Below, one piece after another: positions 18,690-26,404 of a stretch of DNA of 64,000 nucleotides (position 1 is the first letter of the stretch; every line of letters begins with the position of its first letter). The DNA comes from Breoghania sp037026715 (lineage in GTDB: Bacteria; Pseudomonadota; Alphaproteobacteria; Rhizobiales; Stappiaceae), in NCBI RefSeq assembly GCF_037026715.1, contig NZ_JBANCG010000012.1, positions 65,719 through 129,718 of the forward strand. Reading direction: 5' to 3'. The notes under the pieces were generated by a model, which was not told where the DNA came from, searched no databases, and saw only the letters and a program-made list of their open reading frames with translations. The position numbers and the translations under genes are program-made.

Positions 18690-19403
18690 ATGGCACGAGA
18701 CACCAGCCCTGCGCTGAACCAACTTGAACGCGAACTCGGACACGAATTCTCCGACCGCTCGCTGATCATCCGTGCCCTGACCCACGCAAGCGCCCTGCCC
18801 TCGGCGCGCAGCGCCACGGAAAATTACGAGCGGCTGGAATTCCTGGGCGACCGCGTGCTGGGCCTTGCCGTGGCGGACATGGTGTTCCAGACCTACCCGA
18901 AGGCGGAGGAAGGCGAGCTGGCCCGCCGGCTCAACCATCTGGTCAAGCGCGAGACGTGCGCGGAAGTCGCGGCCGAACTCGGCATCGGCGCGCTGATGGT
19001 GATCGGCGAGAGCGAGGCGCAGTCCGGCGGCCGCGCCAAGGTGGCGCTGCTCGCCGATATCTGCGAATCCGTTCTGGGCGCGCTCTACCGCGACGCCGGG
19101 TGGGACGTGGCGCGGCGCTTCGTCGAAAAGCACTGGCGCGGCCGCATGCTGGCGTGGTCCGGCGACCAGCGCGACGCCAAGACGACGCTTCAGGAATGGG
19201 TGCAGGGCAAGGGCCTCGCCACCCCCAACTACCGGATCGCCGAGCGCTCCGGCCCAGATCATGCCCCCCTCTTCACCGTTACCGTGGCGGTCGACGGCAT
19301 GGATACCGGATCGGGCACCGGCCCCTCCAAGCGGCTTGCCGAACAGGCAGCGGCCGAGGCCGTCCTGCGCCGCGAAGGCGTCTGGTCGGGATCCGACCAA
19401 TGA
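18690..19403 (+). CDS. rnc: Ribonuclease III
   Basis: Cleaves double-stranded RNA in rRNA maturation and mRNA decay. The 237-residue protein has the RNase III signature ENYERLEFLGDRVLGLAVAD near residue 50, the second acidic cluster in ADICESVLGALYRDAG, and a C-terminal double-stranded RNA-binding domain (KTTLQEWVQGKGLATPNY, then GPSKRLAEQAAAEAVL). The stop overlaps the era start (ATGA), so Era translation is coupled to it. Confidence 0.97.
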   Translation: MARDTSPALNQLERELGHEFSDRSLIIRALTHASALPSARSATENYERLEFLGDRVLGLAVADMVFQTYPKAEEGELARRLNHLVKRETCAEVAAELGIGALMVIGESEAQSGGRAKVALLADICESVLGALYRDAGWDVARRFVEKHWRGRMLAWSGDQRDAKTTLQEWVQGKGLATPNYRIAERSGPDHAPLFTVTVAVDGMDTGSGTGPSKRLAEQAAAEAVLRREGVWSGSDQ

Positions 19404-20413
19404 CCGGCAACGACCGACACAACGACAACGACAACGAGATCGAACCGACCGTGACATCCGATACCGCCGGAAACGGCGCCCCGAACGAGACCGATGCCAG
19501 CCAAGACACCGCGGCCGCGAAAGGAACCCGCGCCGGCTTCGTCGCGCTGATCGGCGCGCCCAACGCGGGCAAGTCGACACTTCTGAACCGGCTCGTCGGA
19601 GCAAAGCTCTCGATCGTCACCCACAAGGTGCAGACGACGCGCGCCATCATGCGCGGCGTGGCGATCCACGGGACGGCGCAGATCGTGTTCGTCGACACGC
19701 CCGGCATCTTCGCGCCGAAGCGCCGGCTCGACCGGGCGATGGTGGACACCGCGTGGAGCGGCGCGGAGGGAGCAGATATCGTCGCCCTGCTCATCGACGC
19801 GCGCAAGGGCATCGACGACGAGATCGCCCCGATCCTCAAGCGGCTGGCGGATCTGAAGCGGCGCAAGGTGCTGATCCTCAACAAGATCGACGTCACGAAA
19901 CGCGAAGAATTGCTGGCGCTCGCCCAACGTGCCAACGCGGAAGTTCCCTTCGACCGGACCTTCATGATCTCCGCGCTCGACGGTGACGGTGCCGAAGATC
20001 TGATGGACTATTTCGCCGAGCACCTGCCCGCAAGCCCGTGGCTCTACCCGGAAGACCAGATCTCCGACCTGCCGCTGCGCATGATCGCGGCGGAGATCAC
20101 CCGCGAGAAGCTTTTCCTGCGGCTGCACCAGGAGATCCCTTACGCCTCCACGGTGGAAACCACCCAGTGGAAGCAGCTGAAGGATGGTTCGGCGCGCGTG
20201 GAACAGACGATCTACGTTGAGCGCGAGAGCCAGAAGAAGATCGTGCTCGGCAAGGCCGGCCAGACCATCAAGGCGATCTCGCAATCCGCCCGCCAGGATA
20301 TCGCGGCGATGGTGGAACACCCGATCCACCTGTTCCTGTTCGTGAAGGTGCGCGAGAACTGGGGCAACGACCCGGAACGCTACCGCGAGATGGGACTGGA
20401 ATTCCCGCGCTAG
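19400..20413 (+). CDS. era: GTPase Era with an extended N-terminus
   Basis: A GTPase for maturation of 16S rRNA and the small ribosomal subunit. The P-loop GAPNAGKS lies at residues 52-59, with the switch region THKVQTTR, the DTPGIF motif and NKID. The C-terminal KH domain includes GKAGQTIKAISQSARQDI. The protein has 337 residues, about 35-40 more than the family norm, because of a leader rich in Asn, Asp and Thr (residues 1-44) before the G domain. ATG 19400 overlaps the rnc stop, which supports this start. Confidence 0.95.
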   Translation: MTGNDRHNDNDNEIEPTVTSDTAGNGAPNETDASQDTAAAKGTRAGFVALIGAPNAGKSTLLNRLVGAKLSIVTHKVQTTRAIMRGVAIHGTAQIVFVDTPGIFAPKRRLDRAMVDTAWSGAEGADIVALLIDARKGIDDEIAPILKRLADLKRRKVLILNKIDVTKREELLALAQRANAEVPFDRTFMISALDGDGAEDLMDYFAEHLPASPWLYPEDQISDLPLRMIAAEITREKLFLRLHQEIPYASTVETTQWKQLKDGSARVEQTIYVERESQKKIVLGKAGQTIKAISQSARQDIAAMVEHPIHLFLFVKVRENWGNDPERYREMGLEFPR

Positions 20414-20441
20414 GGCAATTCGCGGATAGACGGACACAAGC

Positions 20442-20472
20442 TGCCATCCTTCGAGACGGCCGCTCTCCAAAG
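20442..20472 (-). repeat. Partial repeat R2, copy C
   Basis: GCCATCCTTCGAGACGGCCG is the left arm of the R2 palindrome; the rest is degraded. It begins about 30 bp after the era stop. Confidence 0.6.
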
Positions 20473-20530
20473 CGTGGAATGAGTTAGGGAGCTTGTTCGA
20501 GGCTCCGGGCTTTATGCCTGTGCCTCCCGC

Positions 20531-20645
20531 AAAGGCCTCTCCGTCGTCATTGCCCGGCTTCGTCCGGGCAATCCATCGCAGGCTGCGGCGTATGCGGAAC
20601 GTGCTGGATCACCCGGACGGAGCCTGTGCCCGCGAAAGCCCTCAG
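20531..20645 (-). repeat. Dispersed intergenic repeat R1, copy C (reverse orientation)
   Basis: On the minus strand it reads with the same order of elements as copy A, including GCTTTCGCGGGCACAGGCTC and CGTCCGGGTGATCCAGC. It fills the gap between the convergent era and parC genes and reaches to the parC stop codon. Confidence 0.85.
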
Positions 20646-22930
20646 AGCTTGTTCGTGCCGAACTTGTTCGACCTCGGGAAGCCCGGCGGCGGGAGCCGTC
20701 CGGCCTGGGCGCGGTCGCCGCACCAGTCGGCCAGTTCCTCCAGCGTGCGGGTGAAGCTGCGGCTGGAGGAATCGACCCAGGTCAATCCGTCCTCAGCCTT
20801 GAACACCGCCGCATCCGAAATCCCGCCGTCACGGTAGCGCTGCAGCCGGACGCCACGCCCGCGCGTCATCTCGCCCACCTGCTCCAGCGGGAAGACCAGC
20901 AGCTTGCGGTTCATGCCGATGACCGCGACGCGGTCGCCATCCGCCGGCACGCAGAGCTTGGCTTCGGCTCCGGCGGAGACGTTCAGCACCTGCTTGCCCT
21001 TGCGGGTATTGGCGACCACCTCGTCCTCGGGCACGACGAAACCGCGCGCGTCGGTGGCCGCGACCAGCAGCTTGCGGCCCGGCTTGTGCACGAAGACGGC
21101 GACGATGTCCTGATCCTGGTCCATGTCGACCATCAGGCGGATCGGCTCGCCCTGGCTGCGCCCGCCGGGCAGACGGTCCGGCGTCAGTGTGTAGAAGCGG
21201 CCGCCGGTGGAGAACACCAGAAGCTTGTCGGTCGTCTCCGCCGGGAAGGCGAAGGCGAGCGCGTCGCCCTGCTTGAAGGACAGGGTAGAGGTGTCCTGTA
21301 TGTGGCCCTTCATGGCCCGGATCCAGCCCTTCTCGGAAACCACCACCGTGATCGGCTCGCGCTCGATCATGGCGTTGTGGATCTCCTCCACGTCGATCTC
21401 CTTGGCCTCGCCGAAATCCGTGCGGCGCTTGCCGATCACGGTTTCCGGGCCGTAGGTCTTGCGCATCTGGCGAATTTCGCCGGAGATCGTCTTCCACTGC
21501 AGATCGTCGGAAGCGAGAAGCGCGTTCAGCTCGTCACGCTCGGCCGACAGCTTGTCGTGCTCGGAACGGATCTCCATCTCCTCCAGCTTGCGCAGGGAGC
21601 GCAGCCGCATGTTGAGGATGGCTTCCGCCTGGATTTCCGTGAGCTTGAAGGCCTTCATCAACTCGGCCTTCGGCTGGTCCTCGTAACGGATGATCCGGAT
21701 CACCTCATCGAGGTTCAGATAGGCGACGAGATAGCCTTCCAGAACCTCCAGCCGGTGCTCGATCTTGTCGAGCCGGTGCTGGGAGCGGCGGATGAGCACT
21801 TCCTTGCGGTGCTCCAGCCATTCCGACAGCACGTCCCTCAGGCCCAGAACGTTCGGCACCTGGCCGCGCGAAAGCACGTTCATGTTGAGCGGAAAGCGGC
21901 TTTCAAGCTCGGTCAGCTTGAACAGCGAGGCCATCAGCAGGTTCTCGTCCACATTGCGCGAGCGCGGCTCCAGCACGATGCGGATGTCTTCGGCGGATTC
22001 GTCGCGGATATCGGCGAGCAGCGGCAGCTTGCGGGCCATCAGAAGCTCGGCGATCTTCTCGATCAGCTTCGACTTCTGAACCTGATAGGGGATCTCGGTG
22101 ACCACCACCACCCAGGTTCCGCGCCCGGTCTCTTCCCTGTTCCAGCGCGCCTGTACCTTGAAGCCGCCGCGCCCGGTCCGGTAGGCCTCCAGGATCGAGG
22201 CCGGATCTTCCACGAGGATGCCGCCGGTTGGGAAATCAGGGCCCTTGACGAACTCGACGAGCTTTTCCACCGGCGCGTTCGGGTGCTTGATCAGATGCAG
22301 CGCCGCGTCGCAGATCTCGGCCACGTTGTGCGACGGGATCGAGGTCGCCATGCCCACCGCAATGCCGGCGGAGCCGTTGGCGAGCAGGTTCGGGAAGCCG
22401 CCGGGCAGCACCACCGGTTCCTCGTCGAGGCCGTCGTAGGTCTCGCGGAAGTCGATGGCGTCCTCGTCGATGCCTTCCAGCAGAAGGCGCGCGGTCTCTG
22501 TGAGGCGGGCCTCGGTGTAACGCATGGCGGCGGCGCTATCGCCATCTATATTGCCGAAATTGCCCTGTCCCTCGGCGAGCGGATAGCGCTGGGAAAAGTC
22601 CTGCGCCAGACGCACGAGGGCGTCGTAGATGGCGCTGTCGCCGTGCGGGTGAAACTTACCCATGACATCGCCGACGATGCGGGCACATTTCTTAAAGCCC
22701 TGGCCGGGATCGAGCTTCAGGAGCCGCATGGCATAGAGCAGCCGGCGGTGCACCGGCTTCATGCCGTCGCGCACATCGGGCAGCGCCCGGTGCATGATGG
22801 TGGAGAGCGCATAGGCGAGATAGCGCTCTTCCAGCGCTTCGCGCAGGTTGATCTGCTCGATGCCGTCCGGCCCCTTAGGACCTCCGGCGCCACCACCTGC
22901 CCCACCGGGCGGAATCAGCTCGTTTCCCAT
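20642..22930 (-). CDS. parC: DNA topoisomerase IV subunit A
   Basis: The DNA-cleaving subunit of topoisomerase IV, which decatenates daughter chromosomes. The 762-residue protein carries the active-site tyrosine Y138 in AAAMRYTEARLTE, the quinolone-resistance region GKFHPHGDSAIYDALVR with the sensitive-type Ser, and a C-terminal beta-pinwheel. The length and the ETGRGTWVVVVTEIPYQV block fit alphaproteobacterial ParC rather than GyrA. The ATG at 22928-22930 gives a Gly/Pro-rich leader (MGNELIPPGGAGG); a GTG eight codons earlier is less likely. The stop codon abuts repeat R1. Confidence 0.93.
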   Translation of the reverse strand: MGNELIPPGGAGGGAGGPKGPDGIEQINLREALEERYLAYALSTIMHRALPDVRDGMKPVHRRLLYAMRLLKLDPGQGFKKCARIVGDVMGKFHPHGDSAIYDALVRLAQDFSQRYPLAEGQGNFGNIDGDSAAAMRYTEARLTETARLLLEGIDEDAIDFRETYDGLDEEPVVLPGGFPNLLANGSAGIAVGMATSIPSHNVAEICDAALHLIKHPNAPVEKLVEFVKGPDFPTGGILVEDPASILEAYRTGRGGFKVQARWNREETGRGTWVVVVTEIPYQVQKSKLIEKIAELLMARKLPLLADIRDESAEDIRIVLEPRSRNVDENLLMASLFKLTELESRFPLNMNVLSRGQVPNVLGLRDVLSEWLEHRKEVLIRRSQHRLDKIEHRLEVLEGYLVAYLNLDEVIRIIRYEDQPKAELMKAFKLTEIQAEAILNMRLRSLRKLEEMEIRSEHDKLSAERDELNALLASDDLQWKTISGEIRQMRKTYGPETVIGKRRTDFGEAKEIDVEEIHNAMIEREPITVVVSEKGWIRAMKGHIQDTSTLSFKQGDALAFAFPAETTDKLLVFSTGGRFYTLTPDRLPGGRSQGEPIRLMVDMDQDQDIVAVFVHKPGRKLLVAATDARGFVVPEDEVVANTRKGKQVLNVSAGAEAKLCVPADGDRVAVIGMNRKLLVFPLEQVGEMTRGRGVRLQRYRDGGISDAAVFKAEDGLTWVDSSSRSFTRTLEELADWCGDRAQAGRLPPPGFPRSNKFGTNKL

Positions 22931-23029
22931 GTGTTCTGGGTATCGCGGGCGCACGAATCGCGCAAGGCGGGAAAGCGCGGAAGGGCGGGATTGCGAGGAA
23001 AACCGGCTCGGAGTGGCACGCGACAGAGG

Positions 23030-23323
23030 TCAGTCTTCGCCCCAAACATCGGTTATGAGCGGACCATAGATGATCCGTTCGATCTCGATGGCGTCCGTTT
23101 CGATACGATAGAAGATGACGTGCGATCCATGGACGAACCGGCGATGACTTTCATTTGCCGGATCGGAGCGCCGGCCGAGCCGAGGGGCTGAGGCAAGAAG
23201 TTCAAATATGTGCTGAAAAGATATCTGGTATTTGAAAGCCTGCTCCTGCCCAAAGGTCGTGATGCCTTCAATAAGGATAGCTTCCAGATCGGCGACCGCT
23301 CCTGTCGAGAGCCTATAAGGCAT
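23030..23323 (-). CDS. Type II toxin, RelE/ParE superfamily
   Basis: A 97-residue protein with the ParE-type pattern: MPYRLSTGAVADLEAI at the start, a helical pair, then FVHGSHVIFYRIETDAIEIE and RIIYGPLI toward the end. ParE-group toxins poison DNA gyrase, while RelE-group toxins cut mRNA; the lack of an obvious RelE catalytic cluster and the overall pattern favour ParE. The start at 23321-23323 overlaps the end of the upstream antitoxin gene, the normal toxin-antitoxin arrangement. Confidence 0.82.
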   Translation of the reverse strand: MPYRLSTGAVADLEAILIEGITTFGQEQAFKYQISFQHIFELLASAPRLGRRSDPANESHRRFVHGSHVIFYRIETDAIEIERIIYGPLITDVWGED

Positions 23324-23546
23324 TTTGACGTTTGGCCTTGAGCGCTGCCGCCCCGTCGAGCGCTCGCTGCCAGATATCGCCCATGGTGAGATGGCTTGTC
23401 GGGCTCCGTCGCCCGCGTTCGACCGCCTCGCGCAGGAGCGCGTTTCGGTCATCCTCCGACAAGGCGCGCAAAGCCACCAGGTCCGCCGCCGTCGGAGCGG
23501 CGAGAGAGGTCACAATGATCCTGCCATCAAGATACGTCTCACTCAT
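23313..23546 (-). CDS. Antitoxin partner of the ParE-type toxin
   Basis: A 77-residue protein (MSETYLDGRIIVTSLAAP at the start) that precedes the toxin gene and overlaps it by 11 bp. It has a charged helical centre (LSEDDRNALLREAVERGR) and a C-terminal half ending in Lys/Arg-rich residues. Size, order and overlap are those of type II antitoxins; the DNA-binding fold is not evident by eye. A start nine codons earlier is possible but less likely. Confidence 0.7.
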   Translation of the reverse strand: MSETYLDGRIIVTSLAAPTAADLVALRALSEDDRNALLREAVERGRRSPTSHLTMGDIWQRALDGAAALKAKRQNAL

Positions 23547-23594
23547 GGACCAAGAATAACAGTTCGGGTTCAAATCACCAACGCCGCGATGGTA

Positions 23595-24338
23595 TTAGTC
23601 GATCAGCGCCCGCTTCATCGCCGTGACAAACGCCTCGCGCGATGTCGGCCACGGCAATTCGCGCGGGCCGTAGACGTGCCGGTCGAGGAAGAAGCCCGTC
23701 AGGCGGAAGGCGTCGACGAGTTCCTGAAAGGTCGCGCTGGCCGGAACATTCGTGCCCTGCATCCGGTGCAGGAAGGCCGGCAGCGGCAGGAGCTTGTCTG
23801 CATAGGGTGCGCCCGCCTCGCGGCTCACCGCACGGCCCGATTTCGGCGAGACCCAGACGAGATCCTGCGTCACGCCGGTCGCGGCGCAGGCCGAAAGATC
23901 GAGCCCGACGCCCAGTTCGTTCAGCATTTCCAGCTCGAAGCGCACCAGAAGCGCGGCGGCTACGCCTGCATCGTCCATGTGCTCCAGCACCACCTGAAGC
24001 GCGGCGTAGAGGGTCGGGTGCGGATCGCGTTCGGGCAGCAGGCGCAACAGGGCCGCCAGCGTCTGCACGCCGTGGATGCCGATGGGCGTCTCCATCAGGG
24101 CGGCCGCCCTCAGTTCGAGGCCTTCCACCTGGAAAGTGCCGAGATGTCCGTCGAGGCGCGCGCGCCACGTCAGACGAACGGAATTTCCCGGCTGCAGCGT
24201 CGGTTGCATCTTGCGCGAGCGCCCGCCGCGCACCAACCCCAGATGCCGGCCGCGTTCCGCCGTCATCACCTCCACGATCGCGGAGGTTTCCCCATGTCTG
24301 CGCGTGCCAAGGATAATGGCGTCGTCGGTCCATTCCAT
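23595..24338 (-). CDS. recO: DNA repair protein RecO
   Basis: Works with RecR to load RecA onto single-stranded gaps. The 247-residue protein has the N-terminal OB-fold start MEWTDDAIILGTRRHGETSA, the GRSRKMQPTLQPGN block, and a helical C-terminal domain (LVRFELEMLNELGVGLDL) that includes a single Cys (SACAATG) rather than a full four-Cys zinc knuckle. In many Alphaproteobacteria recO lies near rnc-era and parC, as here. Confidence 0.94.
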   Translation of the reverse strand: MEWTDDAIILGTRRHGETSAIVEVMTAERGRHLGLVRGGRSRKMQPTLQPGNSVRLTWRARLDGHLGTFQVEGLELRAAALMETPIGIHGVQTLAALLRLLPERDPHPTLYAALQVVLEHMDDAGVAAALLVRFELEMLNELGVGLDLSACAATGVTQDLVWVSPKSGRAVSREAGAPYADKLLPLPAFLHRMQGTNVPASATFQELVDAFRLTGFFLDRHVYGPRELPWPTSREAFVTAMKRALID

Positions 24339-24414
24339 GGGGGGAGATTAGACGATTCCGGGTGCTGCGCGGGGAGAATGACGGAGCGACCGGCCGGGTG
24401 GCACGAGCCTGCCC

Positions 24415-24642
24415 TCACCTCGCGCTTTCCGCCGGCCAGAACCCCGTTTCAGGATCGCGCCGCATGACCCGCACCTCGATTTCCGGCTCAAGGCACCGCG
24501 TGCACTTGAGCCCTGCCGCCACCGCCTCCAGGCTCGCGTTCTGGTCGAGACGGTCGATGTTGAGATAGCGCAGCCGCGCGCAGTTCGGGCAGCAGATGGC
24601 GAGGCGGGCGCCTTCGGCGCGGATTTCGGCGACGGTCGTCAT
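24415..24642 (-). CDS. Small zinc-ribbon protein
   Basis: A 75-residue protein beginning MTTVAEIRAEGARLAICC. Two CxxC pairs (CPNC near residue 18 and CTRC near residue 47) would bind one zinc ion. It starts two bases after the smpB stop on the same strand, so it is probably in the same operon. Its function is unknown; it may bind nucleic acid. Confidence 0.7.
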   Translation of the reverse strand: MTTVAEIRAEGARLAICCPNCARLRYLNIDRLDQNASLEAVAAGLKCTRCLEPEIEVRVMRRDPETGFWPAESAR

Positions 24643-24644
24643 CC

Positions 24645-25127
24645 TCAGCCCTTTTCGCGCAGCAAACGCCCTTTCTCGCGGTCCCAGTCCCGCTTCTTTT
24701 CCGTCTCGCGCTTGTCGTGCAGCTTCTTGCCGCGCCCGACCGCGAGTTCCAGCTTCGCTCGGCCCCGGTCGTTGAAATAGAGCCTCAGCGGCACCAGCGT
24801 CATGCCGTCCTTCTGGATGGCACCGATCAGCTTGTTGATCTCCTTCTTGTGAAGGAGAAGACGGCGCGGGCGCTTGGGCTCGTGGTTGAAGCGGTTGCCC
24901 TGCAGGTATTCCGGGATGAAGCTGTTGATCAGATAGATCTCGCCGCCCTGCTCCGTGGCGTAGGATTCCGCGATCATGCTCTTGCCGGCGCGCAGCGACT
25001 TGACCTCGGTGCCGGTCAGCTCCAGCCCCGCCTCCAGCGTGTCGATGATCTCGTAGTTGAACCGGGCCTTCCGGTTGTCTGCGACGACCTTGCGGTTCGT
25101 GTGCTCGCCCGCCTTCTTGGGAGCCAT
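24645..25127 (-). CDS. smpB: SsrA-binding protein SmpB
   Basis: Binds tmRNA and brings it to stalled ribosomes. The 160-residue protein shows NRKARFNYEIIDTLEAGLEL, GTEVKSLRAGKSMIAESYA, LINSFIPEYLQGNRFNHEPK and the basic tail RETEKKRDWDREKGRLL that enters the mRNA channel. The ATG at 25125-25127 is favoured over one three codons earlier because AAGGAT is then about seven bases upstream. The gene follows dapA on the same strand after 122 bp. The tmRNA gene itself was not found in the window. Confidence 0.96.
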   Translation of the reverse strand: MAPKKAGEHTNRKVVADNRKARFNYEIIDTLEAGLELTGTEVKSLRAGKSMIAESYATEQGGEIYLINSFIPEYLQGNRFNHEPKRPRRLLLHKKEINKLIGAIQKDGMTLVPLRLYFNDRGRAKLELAVGRGKKLHDKRETEKKRDWDREKGRLLREKG

Positions 25128-25149
25128 CGGGATCATCCTTCGTGACGCG

Positions 25150-25183
25150 CGAGGCCGGACCTCGAAACGAGAGCCCGGCCTCG
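25150..25183. other. Hairpin between dapA and smpB
   Basis: CGAGGCCGG at 25150-25158 pairs with CCGGCCTCG at 25175-25183, with some further pairing inside the loop. No T run follows on the minus strand, so it may only attenuate read-through from dapA into smpB. Confidence 0.4.
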
Positions 25184-25249
25184 TGATTGTTTCGCAAGTT
25201 CAACGCAAACGGCGCGCACGGCCGCGCGCGCCGCCTTCGGTTGATCGCC

Positions 25250-26128
25250 TCAGTTGATCAGGCCCGCATGCACCATCGCATCGCGGATCTTCGCCTGGGT
25301 CGGCTCGGTGACGGGCACCAGCGGCAGACGCAGCCGGTTTTCCATCTTGCCGAGCACCGACAGGGCATATTTGGCCCCGCCCGGGCTCGGTTCAAGGAAC
25401 ATCGCCCGATGAAGCGGCATCAGCCGGTCCTGATAGGCGAGCGCGGTGGCGAAATCGCCCGACAGGCACGCCTGCTGGAACTCCGCGCACAGCTTCGGCG
25501 CGACATTGGCGGTCACCGAAATGCACCCGTGGCCGCCATGCGCCATGTAGCCGAGCGCCGTGCCGTCCTCGCCGGAGAGCTGGTTGAACTCCGCCCCCAT
25601 CGCCTCGCGCTGGTCGGAAACCCGCGCGATATTGGCAGTGGCATCCTTCACCCCGACGATGTTCTTGCAGTCGGCAAACAGCCGCGCCATCGTCTCCGTC
25701 GTCATGTCGATCACCGAACGCGGCGGGATGTTGTAGATGATGATCGGAATGGAGATGGCGTCGTTGATCGCCTTGTAGTGCTGGTAGAGCCCTTCCTGAT
25801 TGGGCTTGTTGTAGTAGGGCGTGACCACCAGAACGCCGTTGGCGCCCGAAGCCTCGGCCGACTGCGCAAGCTCGATCGCCTCGGTCGTGTTGTTGGAGCC
25901 CGCGCCGGCGACAACCGGCACGCGTCCGCCGGCGGCATCCACGCACAGCTTCACCACGCGCTTGTGCTCGTCATGCGACAGGGTCGGCGACTCGCCCGTG
26001 GTCCCCACCGGCACCAGACCGTGAGAGCCCTCTTTTATCTGCCAGTCCACGAAATCCTGGAACCCTTTCTCGTCGACCGAACCATTACGGAACGGTGTCA
26101 CGAGTGCGGTATAAGATCCCTTGAACAT
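25250..26128 (-). CDS. dapA: 4-hydroxy-tetrahydrodipicolinate synthase
   Basis: Condenses pyruvate with aspartate semialdehyde in lysine and diaminopimelate synthesis. The 292-residue protein starts MFKGSYTALVTPFRNG. It has the Schiff-base lysine at K161 (NIVGVKDATAN), the proton-relay Tyr in IIIYNIPPRS, and GTTGESPTLSHDEH. A longer reading frame upstream is not typical, so the start is set at 26126-26128. A second DapA-fold gene at 59307 belongs to a different subfamily. Confidence 0.96.
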   Translation of the reverse strand: MFKGSYTALVTPFRNGSVDEKGFQDFVDWQIKEGSHGLVPVGTTGESPTLSHDEHKRVVKLCVDAAGGRVPVVAGAGSNNTTEAIELAQSAEASGANGVLVVTPYYNKPNQEGLYQHYKAINDAISIPIIIYNIPPRSVIDMTTETMARLFADCKNIVGVKDATANIARVSDQREAMGAEFNQLSGEDGTALGYMAHGGHGCISVTANVAPKLCAEFQQACLSGDFATALAYQDRLMPLHRAMFLEPSPGGAKYALSVLGKMENRLRLPLVPVTEPTQAKIRDAMVHAGLIN

Positions 26129-26404
26129 TCTGGCTTCCTCTAGTTCTGCCGTTTTCCTGCCGCCTTCGCGCGGTTGGATAGCGCCGGACAATAGTCGTCC
26201 GCGAAAGCCTCGGCAAGCCGCGGTTTCGGCGCAGTCACAAGCGTTTTGCCGCCTTGCTTCGGCCACACAAATGCCTTCGGCGCGGCTGGTTTGGTAAACG
26301 GCCCGTTAATCGGTGAAGCGCTAGCATTGTCGCGAAGACGATCCGGACATTTCGGGGCCGAAGTCCCCTTTTCCAATGATTTACGCCGAATGCGAGATGC
26401 ATGA

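Noticed and set aside
21086..23191. Plus-strand frame of 701 codons opposite parC
   Set aside because: Opposite a certain gene; a shadow of GC-rich codon use.
25250..26266. Longer dapA start at 26266
   Set aside because: The extra 46 residues are Arg/Ala-rich and unlike the family; MFKGSYTALVTPF is the usual N-terminus.
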